Positions 34,757 to 42,673 of a DNA stretch of 48,794 bases are shown piece after piece; the first letter of the stretch is position 1, and every line of letters starts with the position of its first letter. The notes below the pieces were generated by a model. The model had not been told where the DNA came from. It did not search any database and was given only the letters and a program-made list of their open reading frames with translations. The stretch comes from JAKVKY01 sp964293585 (lineage in GTDB: Bacteria > Bacillota > Negativicutes > Acidaminococcales > Acidaminococcaceae), in assembly GCA_964293585.1 (NCBI GenBank), contig CAXYYS010000014.1:1-48794 (forward strand), read 5' to 3'. The translations under genes and the position numbers were made by a program.

Positions 34757-36370
34757 TTACACCTTAGCCTTGTTGCTGGGTACGGTTAAGAAAGACAAAC
34801 CGCTATTTCTTTCCAGGATCCAGTTCAGGGCCCATTCATTATTGACCAGGATCACGGGACGGTCCTGCTTGTCATAGACCAGCATACCGTTATCCAGACC
34901 CTTCATCGCCTCAATCTGTTCCTTGCTGGCGGCGTACACCCAGCGCGCCACCGTATACGGCAGCGGTGTCATTAACAGCTGGGCGCCGTATTCGTTTTGC
35001 AGACGGTATTCCAGTACTTCCAGCTGCAGGCTGCCCACCACGCCCACGATGAAGCTTTCGATGCCCACGTCTTTTTGCTGGAACACCTGGATGGCTCCCT
35101 CCTGAGATAACTGCAGGATGCCTTTTTCAAACTGTTTGCGTTTTAAAGAATCCTTAGGCTGGACCCTGGCAAAAATTTCCGGCGGAAAGACCGGGAAATC
35201 TTCAAATTTAACTTTTAAGCTCTGGTCGCTAAGGCTGTCGCCGATACCCAGCGTACCCGTGTCAAAGACACCGATGATGTCGCCGGGATAAGCCGTCTCC
35301 ACGATCGTGCGCTCCTGGGCCAGAAATTGTTGGGGCTGAGCTAACTTGATAGGCTTACCGCTTTCGTAATGGTAGACCTGCATGCCTTTTTCAAAAACAC
35401 CGGAGCAGATGCGCATAAAGGAAATCCTGTCCCGGTGGGCCGGATTCATGTTGGCCTGAATCTTAAAGACAAACGCGCTAAAAGCGGGATTATCCGGCTG
35501 GATGAGCTCGCCGTTTTGTAATTGCCGCGGCTGGGGTGCCGGTGACAATTTTAAAAAGCGTTCCAGGAATTCCTGGACGCCAAAGTTCGTCATGGCGCTG
35601 CCAAAGAACATGGGAGTCAGGTTGCCTGCTAAAACTTGCGGCAGGTCAAATTCTTCCCCGGCGCCGTTTAAAAGTTCGATATCGTTTACCAGGTTCTCGT
35701 AATCTTCTGCTTCCAGTAAATTTTTTATGGCGGCATCTTCCAGGGTGCCCACCGTGGTTTTTAACTGTTTGGCACCGTGGCTGGCGTCAGCTTCGAACAA
35801 GGTAACTTTCCTGGTCATCCGGTTATAGACGCCCTTGTAATGGCCGTCAATACCGATGGGCCAGTCAATAGGATAAACTTTGATGCCTAAAACCTTTTCC
35901 ACCTCTTCCATCAGGTCGAAGGGATTGCGGCCAAAGCGGTCCAGTTTATTGATAAAGGTAAAAATGGGCAGATGCCGGCGATGGCAGACCCAGAATAATT
36001 TTTTGGTTTGAGGCTCCACGCCTTTAGCGGCATCAATCAACATGACGGCACTGTCTGCCGCCATCAGGGTCCGGTAGGTATCTTCGGAGAAATCCTGATG
36101 TCCCGGTGTATCCAGGATATTGACCCGGTAGCCGTCATAATCAAACTGCAGCACGGAAGAGGTGACGGAAATACCACGCTGTTTTTCGATTTCCATCCAG
36201 TCAGAGACAGCATGTTTGTTACTTTTCCTGGCTTTAACGCTGCCGGCCAGGTGAATAGCGCCGCCGTACAGCAAAAGCTTTTCGGTTAAGGTGGTCTTGC
36301 CCGCATCCGGGTGTGAAATTATGGCAAAGGTACGCCGTTTTGCAATCTGTTCCTGTATGGCTCCCATCAT
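34757..36370 (-). CDS. prfC: Peptide chain release factor 3
   Basis: Translational GTPase that recycles RF1/RF2 from the ribosome after peptide release. G-domain motifs: FAIISHPDAGKTTLTEKLLL (P loop), QRGISVTSSV, DTPGHQDFSEDTYRTL and FINKLDRFGRNPFDL. Domain II and the RF3-specific C-terminal domain follow; length 537 aa is normal. Start: ATG 36370 with GGAGG ten bases upstream; it overlaps the stop of the upstream zinc-ribbon gene (ATGATG), so the two are translationally coupled. Confidence 0.96.
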   Translation of the reverse strand: MMGAIQEQIAKRRTFAIISHPDAGKTTLTEKLLLYGGAIHLAGSVKARKSNKHAVSDWMEIEKQRGISVTSSVLQFDYDGYRVNILDTPGHQDFSEDTYRTLMAADSAVMLIDAAKGVEPQTKKLFWVCHRRHLPIFTFINKLDRFGRNPFDLMEEVEKVLGIKVYPIDWPIGIDGHYKGVYNRMTRKVTLFEADASHGAKQLKTTVGTLEDAAIKNLLEAEDYENLVNDIELLNGAGEEFDLPQVLAGNLTPMFFGSAMTNFGVQEFLERFLKLSPAPQPRQLQNGELIQPDNPAFSAFVFKIQANMNPAHRDRISFMRICSGVFEKGMQVYHYESGKPIKLAQPQQFLAQERTIVETAYPGDIIGVFDTGTLGIGDSLSDQSLKVKFEDFPVFPPEIFARVQPKDSLKRKQFEKGILQLSQEGAIQVFQQKDVGIESFIVGVVGSLQLEVLEYRLQNEYGAQLLMTPLPYTVARWVYAASKEQIEAMKGLDNGMLVYDKQDRPVILVNNEWALNWILERNSGLSFLTVPSNKAKV

Positions 36371-36927
36371 TGACCCAGTTCCTCCTGCTGTTTTTTATAA
36401 AGCTTATACGCTTCTTCAATCTGTTTGGCGATATAGGACGGTATCGGCTTTTCTGTTTCCAGTTCGCCTTTCATGTTAAAGCGGAACGCCATGTCCTTGA
36501 ACTCTTCGCCGCCGTACGTGGAACAGGTAACGCTGGTACGCATAAAACTGTCCGTAAAGAAACAATCTTTTAAGGTATGAGCCTTACGTTGCAGGTCCCA
36601 GGCCTGGTAAAACTCAAAAAGTTTTTTCTGAGCTGCTTCCGGCATGTCCTGTCCTGTGACCACGGTGTCGTTCAGGGGCGTACAGTCCAGATGGTCATAG
36701 GTGGTGCCGTCTTTCAGTTTCAGGGAGACGGTTAAGATATAATCTTTTTCCTGGAACCTGGCTTCTTCTATCTGCCATTTGTCCAGCCATTTCTGAATAC
36801 AGTCCGGGCAGACAAATTTTACGTCCTTGATCTCCCGGGCGGTAAAGTCATCCTTATAATAGATGAAGTCCCTGGGGGCAAATTTCTGCCCGCACAAGGA
36901 ACAAACCAAAGGCAATGTCCTGATCAC
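36367..36927 (-). CDS. Zinc-ribbon protein of unknown function
   Basis: 186 aa; I do not recognise the family. The N-terminus carries CSLCGQKF and CPDCIQKW, a two-CxxC zinc ribbon about 30 residues apart. The rest is soluble, with a beta-rich middle (DYILTVSLKLKDGTTYDHLD), another Cys pair region (CFFTDSFMRTSVTCSTYGGE) and a charged helical C-terminus. Start: GTG 36927 after AAGGG. It is translationally coupled to prfC (stop overlaps the prfC ATG), so a role in translation or in sensing zinc/redox for it can be suggested but not shown. Confidence 0.75.
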   Translation of the reverse strand: MIRTLPLVCSLCGQKFAPRDFIYYKDDFTAREIKDVKFVCPDCIQKWLDKWQIEEARFQEKDYILTVSLKLKDGTTYDHLDCTPLNDTVVTGQDMPEAAQKKLFEFYQAWDLQRKAHTLKDCFFTDSFMRTSVTCSTYGGEEFKDMAFRFNMKGELETEKPIPSYIAKQIEEAYKLYKKQQEELGQ

Positions 36928-36962
36928 GATAACCCTTCCTATCCTAGACTTTAAACTATATG

Positions 36963-36994
36963 AAAAAAGCCTTTACGAGGTAACCCGTAAAGGC
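36963..36994 (-). terminator. Terminator downstream of tRNA-Pro
   Basis: GCCTTTACG (36969-36977) pairs with CGTAAAGGC (36986-36994) around an 8-nt loop; six A at 36963-36968 give the minus-strand U run. It lies 12 bp after the tRNA 3' end. Confidence 0.9.
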
Positions 36995-37006
36995 CGATAT
37001 TCAAAA

Positions 37007-37083
37007 TGGTCGGAGCGACTAGATTCGAACTAGCGACCTCTTCCACCCCAAGGAAGCGCTCTACCAAGCTGAGCCACGCCCCG
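37007..37083 (-). tRNA. tRNA-Pro (anticodon GGG)
   Basis: The minus strand folds as a full cloverleaf of 77 nt including encoded CCA: acceptor CGGGGCG/CGCTCCG (one G-U pair), D arm GCTC...GAGC with AGCTTGGTA loop, anticodon stem CTTCC/GGAAG with loop TTGGGGT (anticodon GGG), variable AGGTC, T arm GCTAG-TTCGAAT-CTAGT and discriminator A. It reads CCC/CCU proline codons. It is a single tRNA gene between its own promoter and terminator. Confidence 0.96.
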
Positions 37084-37095
37084 AATACCTTAGTA

Positions 37096-37124
37096 ATATT
37101 AACTTATTTTGTGCTAAAAGTCAA
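37096..37124 (-). promoter_or_regulatory. tRNA-Pro promoter
   Basis: Minus strand: TTGACT (37124-37119), 17-bp spacer, TAATAT (37101-37096), ending 12 bp before the mature tRNA 5' end at 37083. Confidence 0.7.
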
Positions 37125-37153
37125 GCCTTTTATGTAAGGAAAGAGCGCTTTTC

Positions 37154-38071
37154 TTAAAGTATTTTTGCGCCTTCCTCATCCAGAGCTAAAATATGCGCCG
37201 CCGCTTTTTGTCCGTGACCGGCAAAAGCGTTGACCATGGCCTGGCCGATAGCGGCTCCGTCCCTGGCCGGATCAGCATATGCCATCAGGGTGGAACCGGC
37301 GCCGCTGATGATACAATGGTAAGCTCCCGCAGCCAGCCCCGCTTTAAAAACATCTTCCATGCCGGGAATCAGAGATGCCCGGTACGGCTGATGCAGTTTA
37401 TCTTCCAGGGCCAGTGGTAAAAATTCGTAGCGTCCGCTCATGAGCGCACCCGCTAAAAGTGCCGACCTGGATTCATTGAACACCGCATCCGGCAGCGGAA
37501 TCTGGTGCGGTATAGCTTTGCGGGCCAGGGAGGTTGCCAGAGGTTTTTCCGGCACCACGGCAATAAACTGCAGCGGTTTGGCCGGCAGGAAACGTAAACA
37601 GTGCGGTCCATCCTCTGCCAGACAGCTGATGGTAAAGCCTCCGTATATGGCCGGCGCCACATTATCCGGATGTCCTTCAATCTTATTGGCTACATGTAAA
37701 AGTTCAGCCCGGGATAAATTAGCACCGCTTAAAATACTGGCGGCCATCACGCCGCCCACGATGGCGGCAGAGCTGCTGCCCAGCCCCCGGGACATAGGGA
37801 TGCCGTTCTGCATGGTCAGACTGATGCCTACTCTCTGCCGTTGCGTGTAGCTGTTCCAGACCTGCAGGAAAGAGGCAAAGGCCAGGTTCCGGCCGCTGGG
37901 ATGCAACATGCCGGCGCCTTCTCCCGTGACCTGCAGATAAAAGCCAAATTTCTCGTCCGTGATGGCGTACGTAAATTCATCATACAGGGTACAGGCCAGG
38001 CCCATGCAGTCAAAAGCCGGACCGCAATTGGCAGAAGTGGCCGGGACCCTGATGGTTATTGTTTTCTTCAT
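37154..38071 (-). CDS. thrB: Homoserine kinase
   Basis: GHMP-family kinase phosphorylating homoserine in threonine synthesis. Visible: VPATSANCGPAFDCMGLACT at the N-terminus, the ATP loop PMSRGLGSSSAAIVGGVMAA near residue 90, and the C-terminal SGAGSTLMAYADPA motif. Length 305 aa is normal. Start: ATG 38071 after GGAGGG. It follows hom by 21 bp in the same orientation. Threonine synthase (thrC) is not in the window. Confidence 0.94.
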   Translation of the reverse strand: MKKTITIRVPATSANCGPAFDCMGLACTLYDEFTYAITDEKFGFYLQVTGEGAGMLHPSGRNLAFASFLQVWNSYTQRQRVGISLTMQNGIPMSRGLGSSSAAIVGGVMAASILSGANLSRAELLHVANKIEGHPDNVAPAIYGGFTISCLAEDGPHCLRFLPAKPLQFIAVVPEKPLATSLARKAIPHQIPLPDAVFNESRSALLAGALMSGRYEFLPLALEDKLHQPYRASLIPGMEDVFKAGLAAGAYHCIISGAGSTLMAYADPARDGAAIGQAMVNAFAGHGQKAAAHILALDEEGAKIL

Positions 38072-38092
38072 AAAATCCCTCCGGGACGGTGT

Positions 38093-39394
38093 TTAGTCAA
38101 AATTTTTATCTACGACCCTGAGCACGCTGCAGATCTTTTTTACATTCGGCAGCGTAGCCAAAGTCTTTAAAGCCTTGTGCAAACTTTTTTCCGACACGCC
38201 GTACGTAATTACCACCAGTTCGGCCAGTCCCTGCTCCACATTCTCTTTTTGCAGGACATTCTTTAAGCTGACCGAATGTGTACCAAAAACGGTAGCGATG
38301 GTTGCTAAGACGCCGGGTTTATCTTCCACGTGCAACCTGATATAGCACGGCGAAACAATATTTTCCGGTTTCGCCAGACGTTTCTCCTCAAAGCAGGTGC
38401 AGCTGATCCTGCCCGTGGACTTGTGCCTGATGTTGCGGGCGATGTCGATGATATCGCCGCAGACGGCGCTGGCCGTAGGCAAACGTCCGGCGCCCAGGCC
38501 GACGAACATGGCTTCGCCCACGGCATCGCCGGTGACGAAGATGGCATTATAGGCTCCGTTAATCGCTGCCAGGGGATGATCCTGCGGCAGCATCACCGGA
38601 TAGACGCAGGCACTGACGCCATGCTTGGCATCGTTCCTGGCCACGCCTAAAAGTTTAATCACATACCCCAGATCCCGGGCGTACTCAATATCATTTTGTT
38701 CGATACTATCGATACCTTCCACGTAAACATCGTCAATACTGATGCGGGTATTAAATGCTATGGAAGCCAGGATGGCAATTTTCCGGGCGGCGTCCAGGCC
38801 ACCCACATCAGCGGTGGGATCTGATTCAGCGTAGCCTTTAGCCTGTGCTTCAGCCAGTGCCTGCTTATAACTCATCCCTTCCTGGGTCATGCGGGTCAGC
38901 ATATAGTTGGTGGTACCGTTCACGATACCCAGGATGCTGGTAATCTTATTGGCAGCCAGACAACTTTTTAAAGGACGGATAATGGGGATGCCCCCGCCCA
39001 CCGCACCTTCAAACAAAAAGTCAGCCTCATGCGCCTCCGCGGCGGCAAAAAGTTCCTTACCGTACTTGGCCAGCACATCTTTGTTGGCCGTTACCACATT
39101 TTTACCTTTTTCCAGGGCAGCCAGCATATAATCCTTAGCCGGATGCTCACGGCCAATCAGTTCCACCACGATATCAATATCTTTGTCCTGCAGGATGTCC
39201 TCAATCTTTTCCGTCAGGGCGTAGTTTTTTAAACCGGCGGGAGCCGTAGCCAGATGGTGTACCAGGATCCGTTTGATGGTAATAGGACAGCCTACCTTTT
39301 TAGCGATATCCGCCTTATTCTTTTCCAGGACCTGCACCACACCGCCGCCCACGGTGCCGATGCCTAACAAGCCTACCTGAATAGCCTTCTTCAT
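38093..39394 (-). CDS. hom: Homoserine dehydrogenase with ACT domain
   Basis: NAD(P)H-dependent reduction of aspartate semialdehyde to homoserine, the branch point to threonine and methionine. The N-terminal Rossmann motif is VGLLGIGTVGGGVVQVL; the substrate region has FEGAVGGGIPIIRPLKSCLA and GIVNGTTNYMLTRM; and the C-terminal ACT domain (about residues 350-430, LHVEDKPGVLATIATVFGTH) is expected to bind threonine for feedback control. Length 433 aa is normal. Start: ATG 39394, seven bases after AGGAGG. A terminator-like hairpin sits just before the ribosome binding site. Confidence 0.95.
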   Translation of the reverse strand: MKKAIQVGLLGIGTVGGGVVQVLEKNKADIAKKVGCPITIKRILVHHLATAPAGLKNYALTEKIEDILQDKDIDIVVELIGREHPAKDYMLAALEKGKNVVTANKDVLAKYGKELFAAAEAHEADFLFEGAVGGGIPIIRPLKSCLAANKITSILGIVNGTTNYMLTRMTQEGMSYKQALAEAQAKGYAESDPTADVGGLDAARKIAILASIAFNTRISIDDVYVEGIDSIEQNDIEYARDLGYVIKLLGVARNDAKHGVSACVYPVMLPQDHPLAAINGAYNAIFVTGDAVGEAMFVGLGAGRLPTASAVCGDIIDIARNIRHKSTGRISCTCFEEKRLAKPENIVSPCYIRLHVEDKPGVLATIATVFGTHSVSLKNVLQKENVEQGLAELVVITYGVSEKSLHKALKTLATLPNVKKICSVLRVVDKNFD

Positions 39395-39410
39395 CTTGCT
39401 TCCTCCTATT

Positions 39411-39442
39411 AAAAAAGGGCCTGCCAAAAAGTACAGGTCCCT
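39411..39442 (-). terminator. Terminator-like hairpin between thrR and hom; possible attenuator
   Basis: On the minus strand AGGGACCTG pairs with CAGGCCC (7 pairs, one bulged base, 10-nt loop), followed by six U (39416-39411). It starts 12 nt after the upstream stop codon and ends only four bases before AGGAGG of hom, leaving no room for a promoter after it. hom transcription must therefore pass through it. Confidence 0.65.
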
Positions 39443-39453
39443 GCAAAATCATC

Positions 39454-39897
39454 TTACACCTGGCCTAAAACTTCCAGGCGTTTCACGCCGTCAATCATTC
39501 TCAGCTTATCTAACAGCGCTTCCAGATCCACCGTCAGGTTATTGGTCTCAATAGAGATAGTGGTATTGGCCACTCCCTGAAGCGGAATCCCCTGATTAAT
39601 GGTCATGATGCTGCCTGAATCCTGAGCAACGGTGTCCAGGACCTTGGACAAGATGCCGGCCTTGTGTTCCAGGAGCAGATACAGGGTAATGATCCGGTCT
39701 TTGCTAGCCTCATAAAAAGGTAAGACATAACCCTTATATTTATAGTACGCGCTGCGGCTGAGATTCATCCGGCCTACAGCTTCATTAATCGTCTTGGCTT
39801 CACCGCGGGCCAGAATTTCTTTCACGCGGATGGTTTTCTTGATAGCCTCAGGTAATATTTCTTCCCGGACAAGATAAAACTTTGTCTTTTCTGACAT
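39454..39897 (-). CDS. thrR: ACT-domain transcriptional regulator (UPF0735/PheB-ThrR family)
   Basis: 147 aa. The N-terminal helix-turn-helix-like segment (TINEAVGRMNLSRSAYYKYK, about 35-55) is followed by a C-terminal ACT domain (about 70-147, LYLLLEHKAGILSKVLDTVA, DVEALLDKLRMIDGVKRLEV-like end). This matches the UPF0735 family. As I recall, the Bacillus subtilis member (PheB, renamed ThrR) represses threonine-synthesis genes; the position directly upstream of hom and thrB here supports the same role. Start: ATG 39897, five bases after AAGGAGG. The symbol is by family and context. Confidence 0.82.
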   Translation of the reverse strand: MSEKTKFYLVREEILPEAIKKTIRVKEILARGEAKTINEAVGRMNLSRSAYYKYKGYVLPFYEASKDRIITLYLLLEHKAGILSKVLDTVAQDSGSIMTINQGIPLQGVANTTISIETNNLTVDLEALLDKLRMIDGVKRLEVLGQV

Positions 39898-39930
39898 GGC
39901 GACCTCCTTCATACATTTAAGTTGTTTTTC

Positions 39931-39959
39931 ATTATAACATTGTTTTCTGGAAAAAACCA
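39931..39959 (-). promoter_or_regulatory. Promoter of thrR-hom-thrB
   Basis: Minus strand: TATAAT (39936-39931) preceded by TG one base upstream (extended -10); the -35 region is weak (TGGTTT at 39959-39954, 17-bp spacing). It lies about 34 bp upstream of the thrR start. Confidence 0.5.
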
Positions 39960-39972
39960 TATGTGTATAAAA

Positions 39973-40004
39973 ATTTTCTTGAGCTTTGCAAAATTCAAGA
40001 AAAT
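39973..40004 (-). terminator. A/T-rich inverted repeat after plsY; weak terminator or operator
   Basis: ATTTTCTTGA (39973-39982) and TCAAGAAAAT (39995-40004) are perfect 10-bp arms around a 12-nt loop that itself contains TTTGCAAA. A short T run follows on the minus strand. It is 28 bp after the plsY stop and just upstream of the thrR promoter, so an operator role is equally possible. Confidence 0.4.
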
Positions 40005-40031
40005 ACCAGCTCAAGCATGGTCAGGTTTACA

Positions 40032-40676
40032 CTATTTGGAAGACGGCGGTTGATGCCCCGCCTTAATTTTGCTTTCCGTACCGTTCAGCAACCGGCCGAT
40101 ATTATCTTTGTGTTTCAGGATAACGAACAGAGCGGCCACCACACCGAAAATAGCATAGGGCAGCGGGTAACCCCAGATAAAGCCCATAGCGGCGGCACAC
40201 AGCGCCCCCACGATGGAGCCCAGGGAAACGTAACGGGTAATACCGACGAGGATCACCCAGACGATAAAACCGGTTAAGGCTCCCACGGGTAATAAATACG
40301 CGAACAAACCCAAACCTGTAGCTACACCCTTGCCGCCTTTGAAATGTAAAAAGAGCGAGCAGTTATGGCCTACCAGGGCACCGCAGGCCGTGACCACCAT
40401 CAGCAGATGCTCATGCTGAAGATTCACAGCCAGCCAGCCGCTGTGCAGCAGCCAGGCGGTGAGCATTAAAGGCACGATCCCTTTCAGGATATCCAGGACA
40501 AGCACGCATAAACCCGGCACCGCTCCCACCGTCCTGAAAACGTTGGTGGCGCCGATATTGCCGCTGCCGTACTGGCGGATATCCATGCCGTAGGCTGCCT
40601 TAACCAGCCATAACCCGTTGGGGAAACTGCCAAAAAGATAACCTAAAAGAAAAAGTAAGCAGGCTGCCAAGATCAA
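40032..40676 (-). CDS. plsY: Acyl-phosphate:glycerol-3-phosphate acyltransferase
   Basis: Polytopic membrane enzyme that makes lysophosphatidic acid from acyl-phosphate, the first step of phospholipid synthesis. The three family signatures are visible: GYLFGSFPNGLWL, RQYGSGNIGATNVFRTVG and HFKGGKGVATGLGLFAYL. 214 aa with about five spans is normal. Start: TTG 40676 with AAGGGA seven bases upstream; no ATG near it gives the right N-terminus. It is the last gene of DUF512-cobO-der-plsY. Confidence 0.94.
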   Translation of the reverse strand: MILAACLLFLLGYLFGSFPNGLWLVKAAYGMDIRQYGSGNIGATNVFRTVGAVPGLCVLVLDILKGIVPLMLTAWLLHSGWLAVNLQHEHLLMVVTACGALVGHNCSLFLHFKGGKGVATGLGLFAYLLPVGALTGFIVWVILVGITRYVSLGSIVGALCAAAMGFIWGYPLPYAIFGVVAALFVILKHKDNIGRLLNGTESKIKAGHQPPSSK

Positions 40677-40744
40677 AATGAGGTCCCTTCCTATCTAAAC
40701 TCATATCGAAGTCAAGCGTTTCTCACAAAAATAACCAGATACGC

Positions 40745-42076
40745 TTATTCGTCTTCCTCGTTCTTCGCCCGGATGATTAAATTTAAGGGCGTACCTTCAA
40801 AGCCAAAAGATTCACGCAGTTTGTTCTCCAAATATCTCTGGTAGGAAAAATGCATGATCTCCGGATAATTAACGAAAATAACAAAGGTGGGCGGTTTGGT
40901 CTTCACCTGAGTGGAGAATAAAATCTTGAGCCGTTTGCCCTTATCCGTGGGCGGCGGATTAATCGCCGTGGCATCGTTGATGACCTGGTTCAGCACGGAA
41001 GTGGAAATACGCATCGCATTTTGTTCAGCCACATAACTGATAACCTCAGGCAAACGGTGGATGCGCTGCTTGGTCAAAGCCGAGACATACACTACCGGAG
41101 CGTACTGCAGGAACACTAATTCTTTGCGCAGTTCTTCCGTGTACCGCAGGGTAGAAGAATTATCTTTCTTGTACAGGTCCCACTTATTCACCACCAGGAT
41201 GACGCCTTTACCGGCTTCGTGTACGTAGCCCACAATTTTTTTGTCCTGTTCGGTCACGCCTTCCACGGCGTCGATGACCATCAGGATCACATCGGAGCGG
41301 TCTACGGCCCTGAGGGAACGGATAACACTGTATTTTTCGATAGGCTCATCAATACGCGCCTTGCGCCGCATACCGGCGGTATCAATAAATAAGTATTTCT
41401 GCTTGTCAATGGTAACGGGAGTATCGATAGCGTCACGGGTAGTACCGGCTACATCGCTGACGATGGAACGTTCCTGGCCGACCAGGCAGTTAAAGATGGA
41501 TGATTTACCCACGTTGGGCCGGCCGATCAGGGCTACTTTTATCTCGTCCTCGTCCTGCTCTTCCCCGCTGGTCACGGTAGACGGGAATTTTTCCACTACG
41601 GCGTCCAGCATGTCTCCCAGCCCCAGATGATTAGCAGCAGAAATAGGCACCGGTTCCCCGATACCCAGGTTGTAAAACTCAAAGATGCCCATTTCCTGTT
41701 TGGGCGAATCTGCTTTATTGACTACCAGGACGATGGGTTTTTGGGAACGGCGCAAAATATTGGCCACTTCCTGATCCTCGTTGGTGATCCCGGTCCGGGC
41801 GTCACAGACAAATAAGATGACATCCGCTTCCCGGATGGCAATTTCGGCCTGCTGGCGTACGGAAACAGCAATCACATCATTATTCATGGTCTCGATGCCG
41901 CCGGTATCCACCATCATGAACTCTTTGTCCAGCCATTCTGCGGTGGCATACAGGCGGTCCCTGGTCACGCCGGGAGTATCTTCCACGATGGAGATGCGTT
42001 TATTAGCCAATAAATTAAACAGGGTGGATTTACCCACATTAGGACGGCCAACGATGGCCACGATTGCTTTACTCAT
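40745..42076 (-). CDS. der: GTPase Der (EngA)
   Basis: Ribosome assembly GTPase (50S) with two tandem G domains: AIVGRPNVGKSTLFNLL at the N-terminus and ALIGRPNVGKSSIFNCLV near residue 180, each with DxxG (VDTGG, IDTAGMRRKARID) and NKxD (VNKAD, VNKWD) motifs, and a C-terminal KH-like domain. 443 aa is normal. Start: ATG 42076 after GAGAGG. der is often followed by plsY in Firmicutes. Confidence 0.97.
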   Translation of the reverse strand: MSKAIVAIVGRPNVGKSTLFNLLANKRISIVEDTPGVTRDRLYATAEWLDKEFMMVDTGGIETMNNDVIAVSVRQQAEIAIREADVILFVCDARTGITNEDQEVANILRRSQKPIVLVVNKADSPKQEMGIFEFYNLGIGEPVPISAANHLGLGDMLDAVVEKFPSTVTSGEEQDEDEIKVALIGRPNVGKSSIFNCLVGQERSIVSDVAGTTRDAIDTPVTIDKQKYLFIDTAGMRRKARIDEPIEKYSVIRSLRAVDRSDVILMVIDAVEGVTEQDKKIVGYVHEAGKGVILVVNKWDLYKKDNSSTLRYTEELRKELVFLQYAPVVYVSALTKQRIHRLPEVISYVAEQNAMRISTSVLNQVINDATAINPPPTDKGKRLKILFSTQVKTKPPTFVIFVNYPEIMHFSYQRYLENKLRESFGFEGTPLNLIIRAKNEEDE

Positions 42077-42110
42077 CTCGAAAACCTCTCAACTTTCTTC
42101 ATTCATAATC

Positions 42111-42641
42111 TTAATGGTCGATACCATCACGGATGCCGATACCCCGTTCATAATAATGGCGGACTTCCCGCATCTCGGTAATCAGGTCGGCAATAGCTAA
42201 AAGTTTGGGCGGTGCATCCCGGCCGGTACAGATTATTTCCGTGCCTTGCTGTTTATGGGCCTGCAAAAATTTAACAGCTGCGTCCACATCAATCAGATGA
42301 TGGGCCAGTACCAGGTTAAGCTCGTCCAGAACCAGCAGGTCGGTCTGTCCTTCCAGGAGATAACGTTGGGCTTTTTCCCAGCCGGCCTGCGCCAGCTTAA
42401 GATCCAGCGGGTCCGGCTTGCGGAAATTGATAAAATCGTTGCGGCCCACTTGTTCCAGGGTCACCCCTGGTAAATATTTACATCCGCTTACTTCACCGTA
42501 GCCGCTATCGTCTTTCATAAAAGCCAGGATGACCGTGCGGGCGCCAGCCCCTACGGCACGCAGGACCACGCCTAAAGCCGCGGTAGTTTTTCCTTTGCCA
42601 TTGCCGGTATACACTTGTAAGAGGCCAAAATCTTTTACCAT
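42111..42641 (-). CDS. cobO: Corrinoid adenosyltransferase (CobO/BtuR family)
   Basis: ATP:cob(I)alamin/cobyrinate adenosyltransferase producing adenosylcobalamin. The P-loop is LLQVYTGNGKGKTTAALGVV at the N-terminus; LLVLDELNLVLAHHLI and EIICTGRDAPPKLL are family segments. 176 aa matches CobA/CobO. Start: ATG 42641; a GTG at 42656 is in frame but lies within the ribosome binding region. No other cobalamin gene is nearby; it sits between der and the DUF512 radical SAM gene. Confidence 0.92.
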   Translation of the reverse strand: MVKDFGLLQVYTGNGKGKTTAALGVVLRAVGAGARTVILAFMKDDSGYGEVSGCKYLPGVTLEQVGRNDFINFRKPDPLDLKLAQAGWEKAQRYLLEGQTDLLVLDELNLVLAHHLIDVDAAVKFLQAHKQQGTEIICTGRDAPPKLLAIADLITEMREVRHYYERGIGIRDGIDH

Positions 42642-42673
42642 GCCCGCCCACCTCACAACTTACAATTTTAAAG

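Noticed and set aside
40674..40679. Frameshift or missing start in plsY because no ATG is present
   Set aside because: A TTG with a well-spaced ribosome binding site gives the expected N-terminus and normal length.
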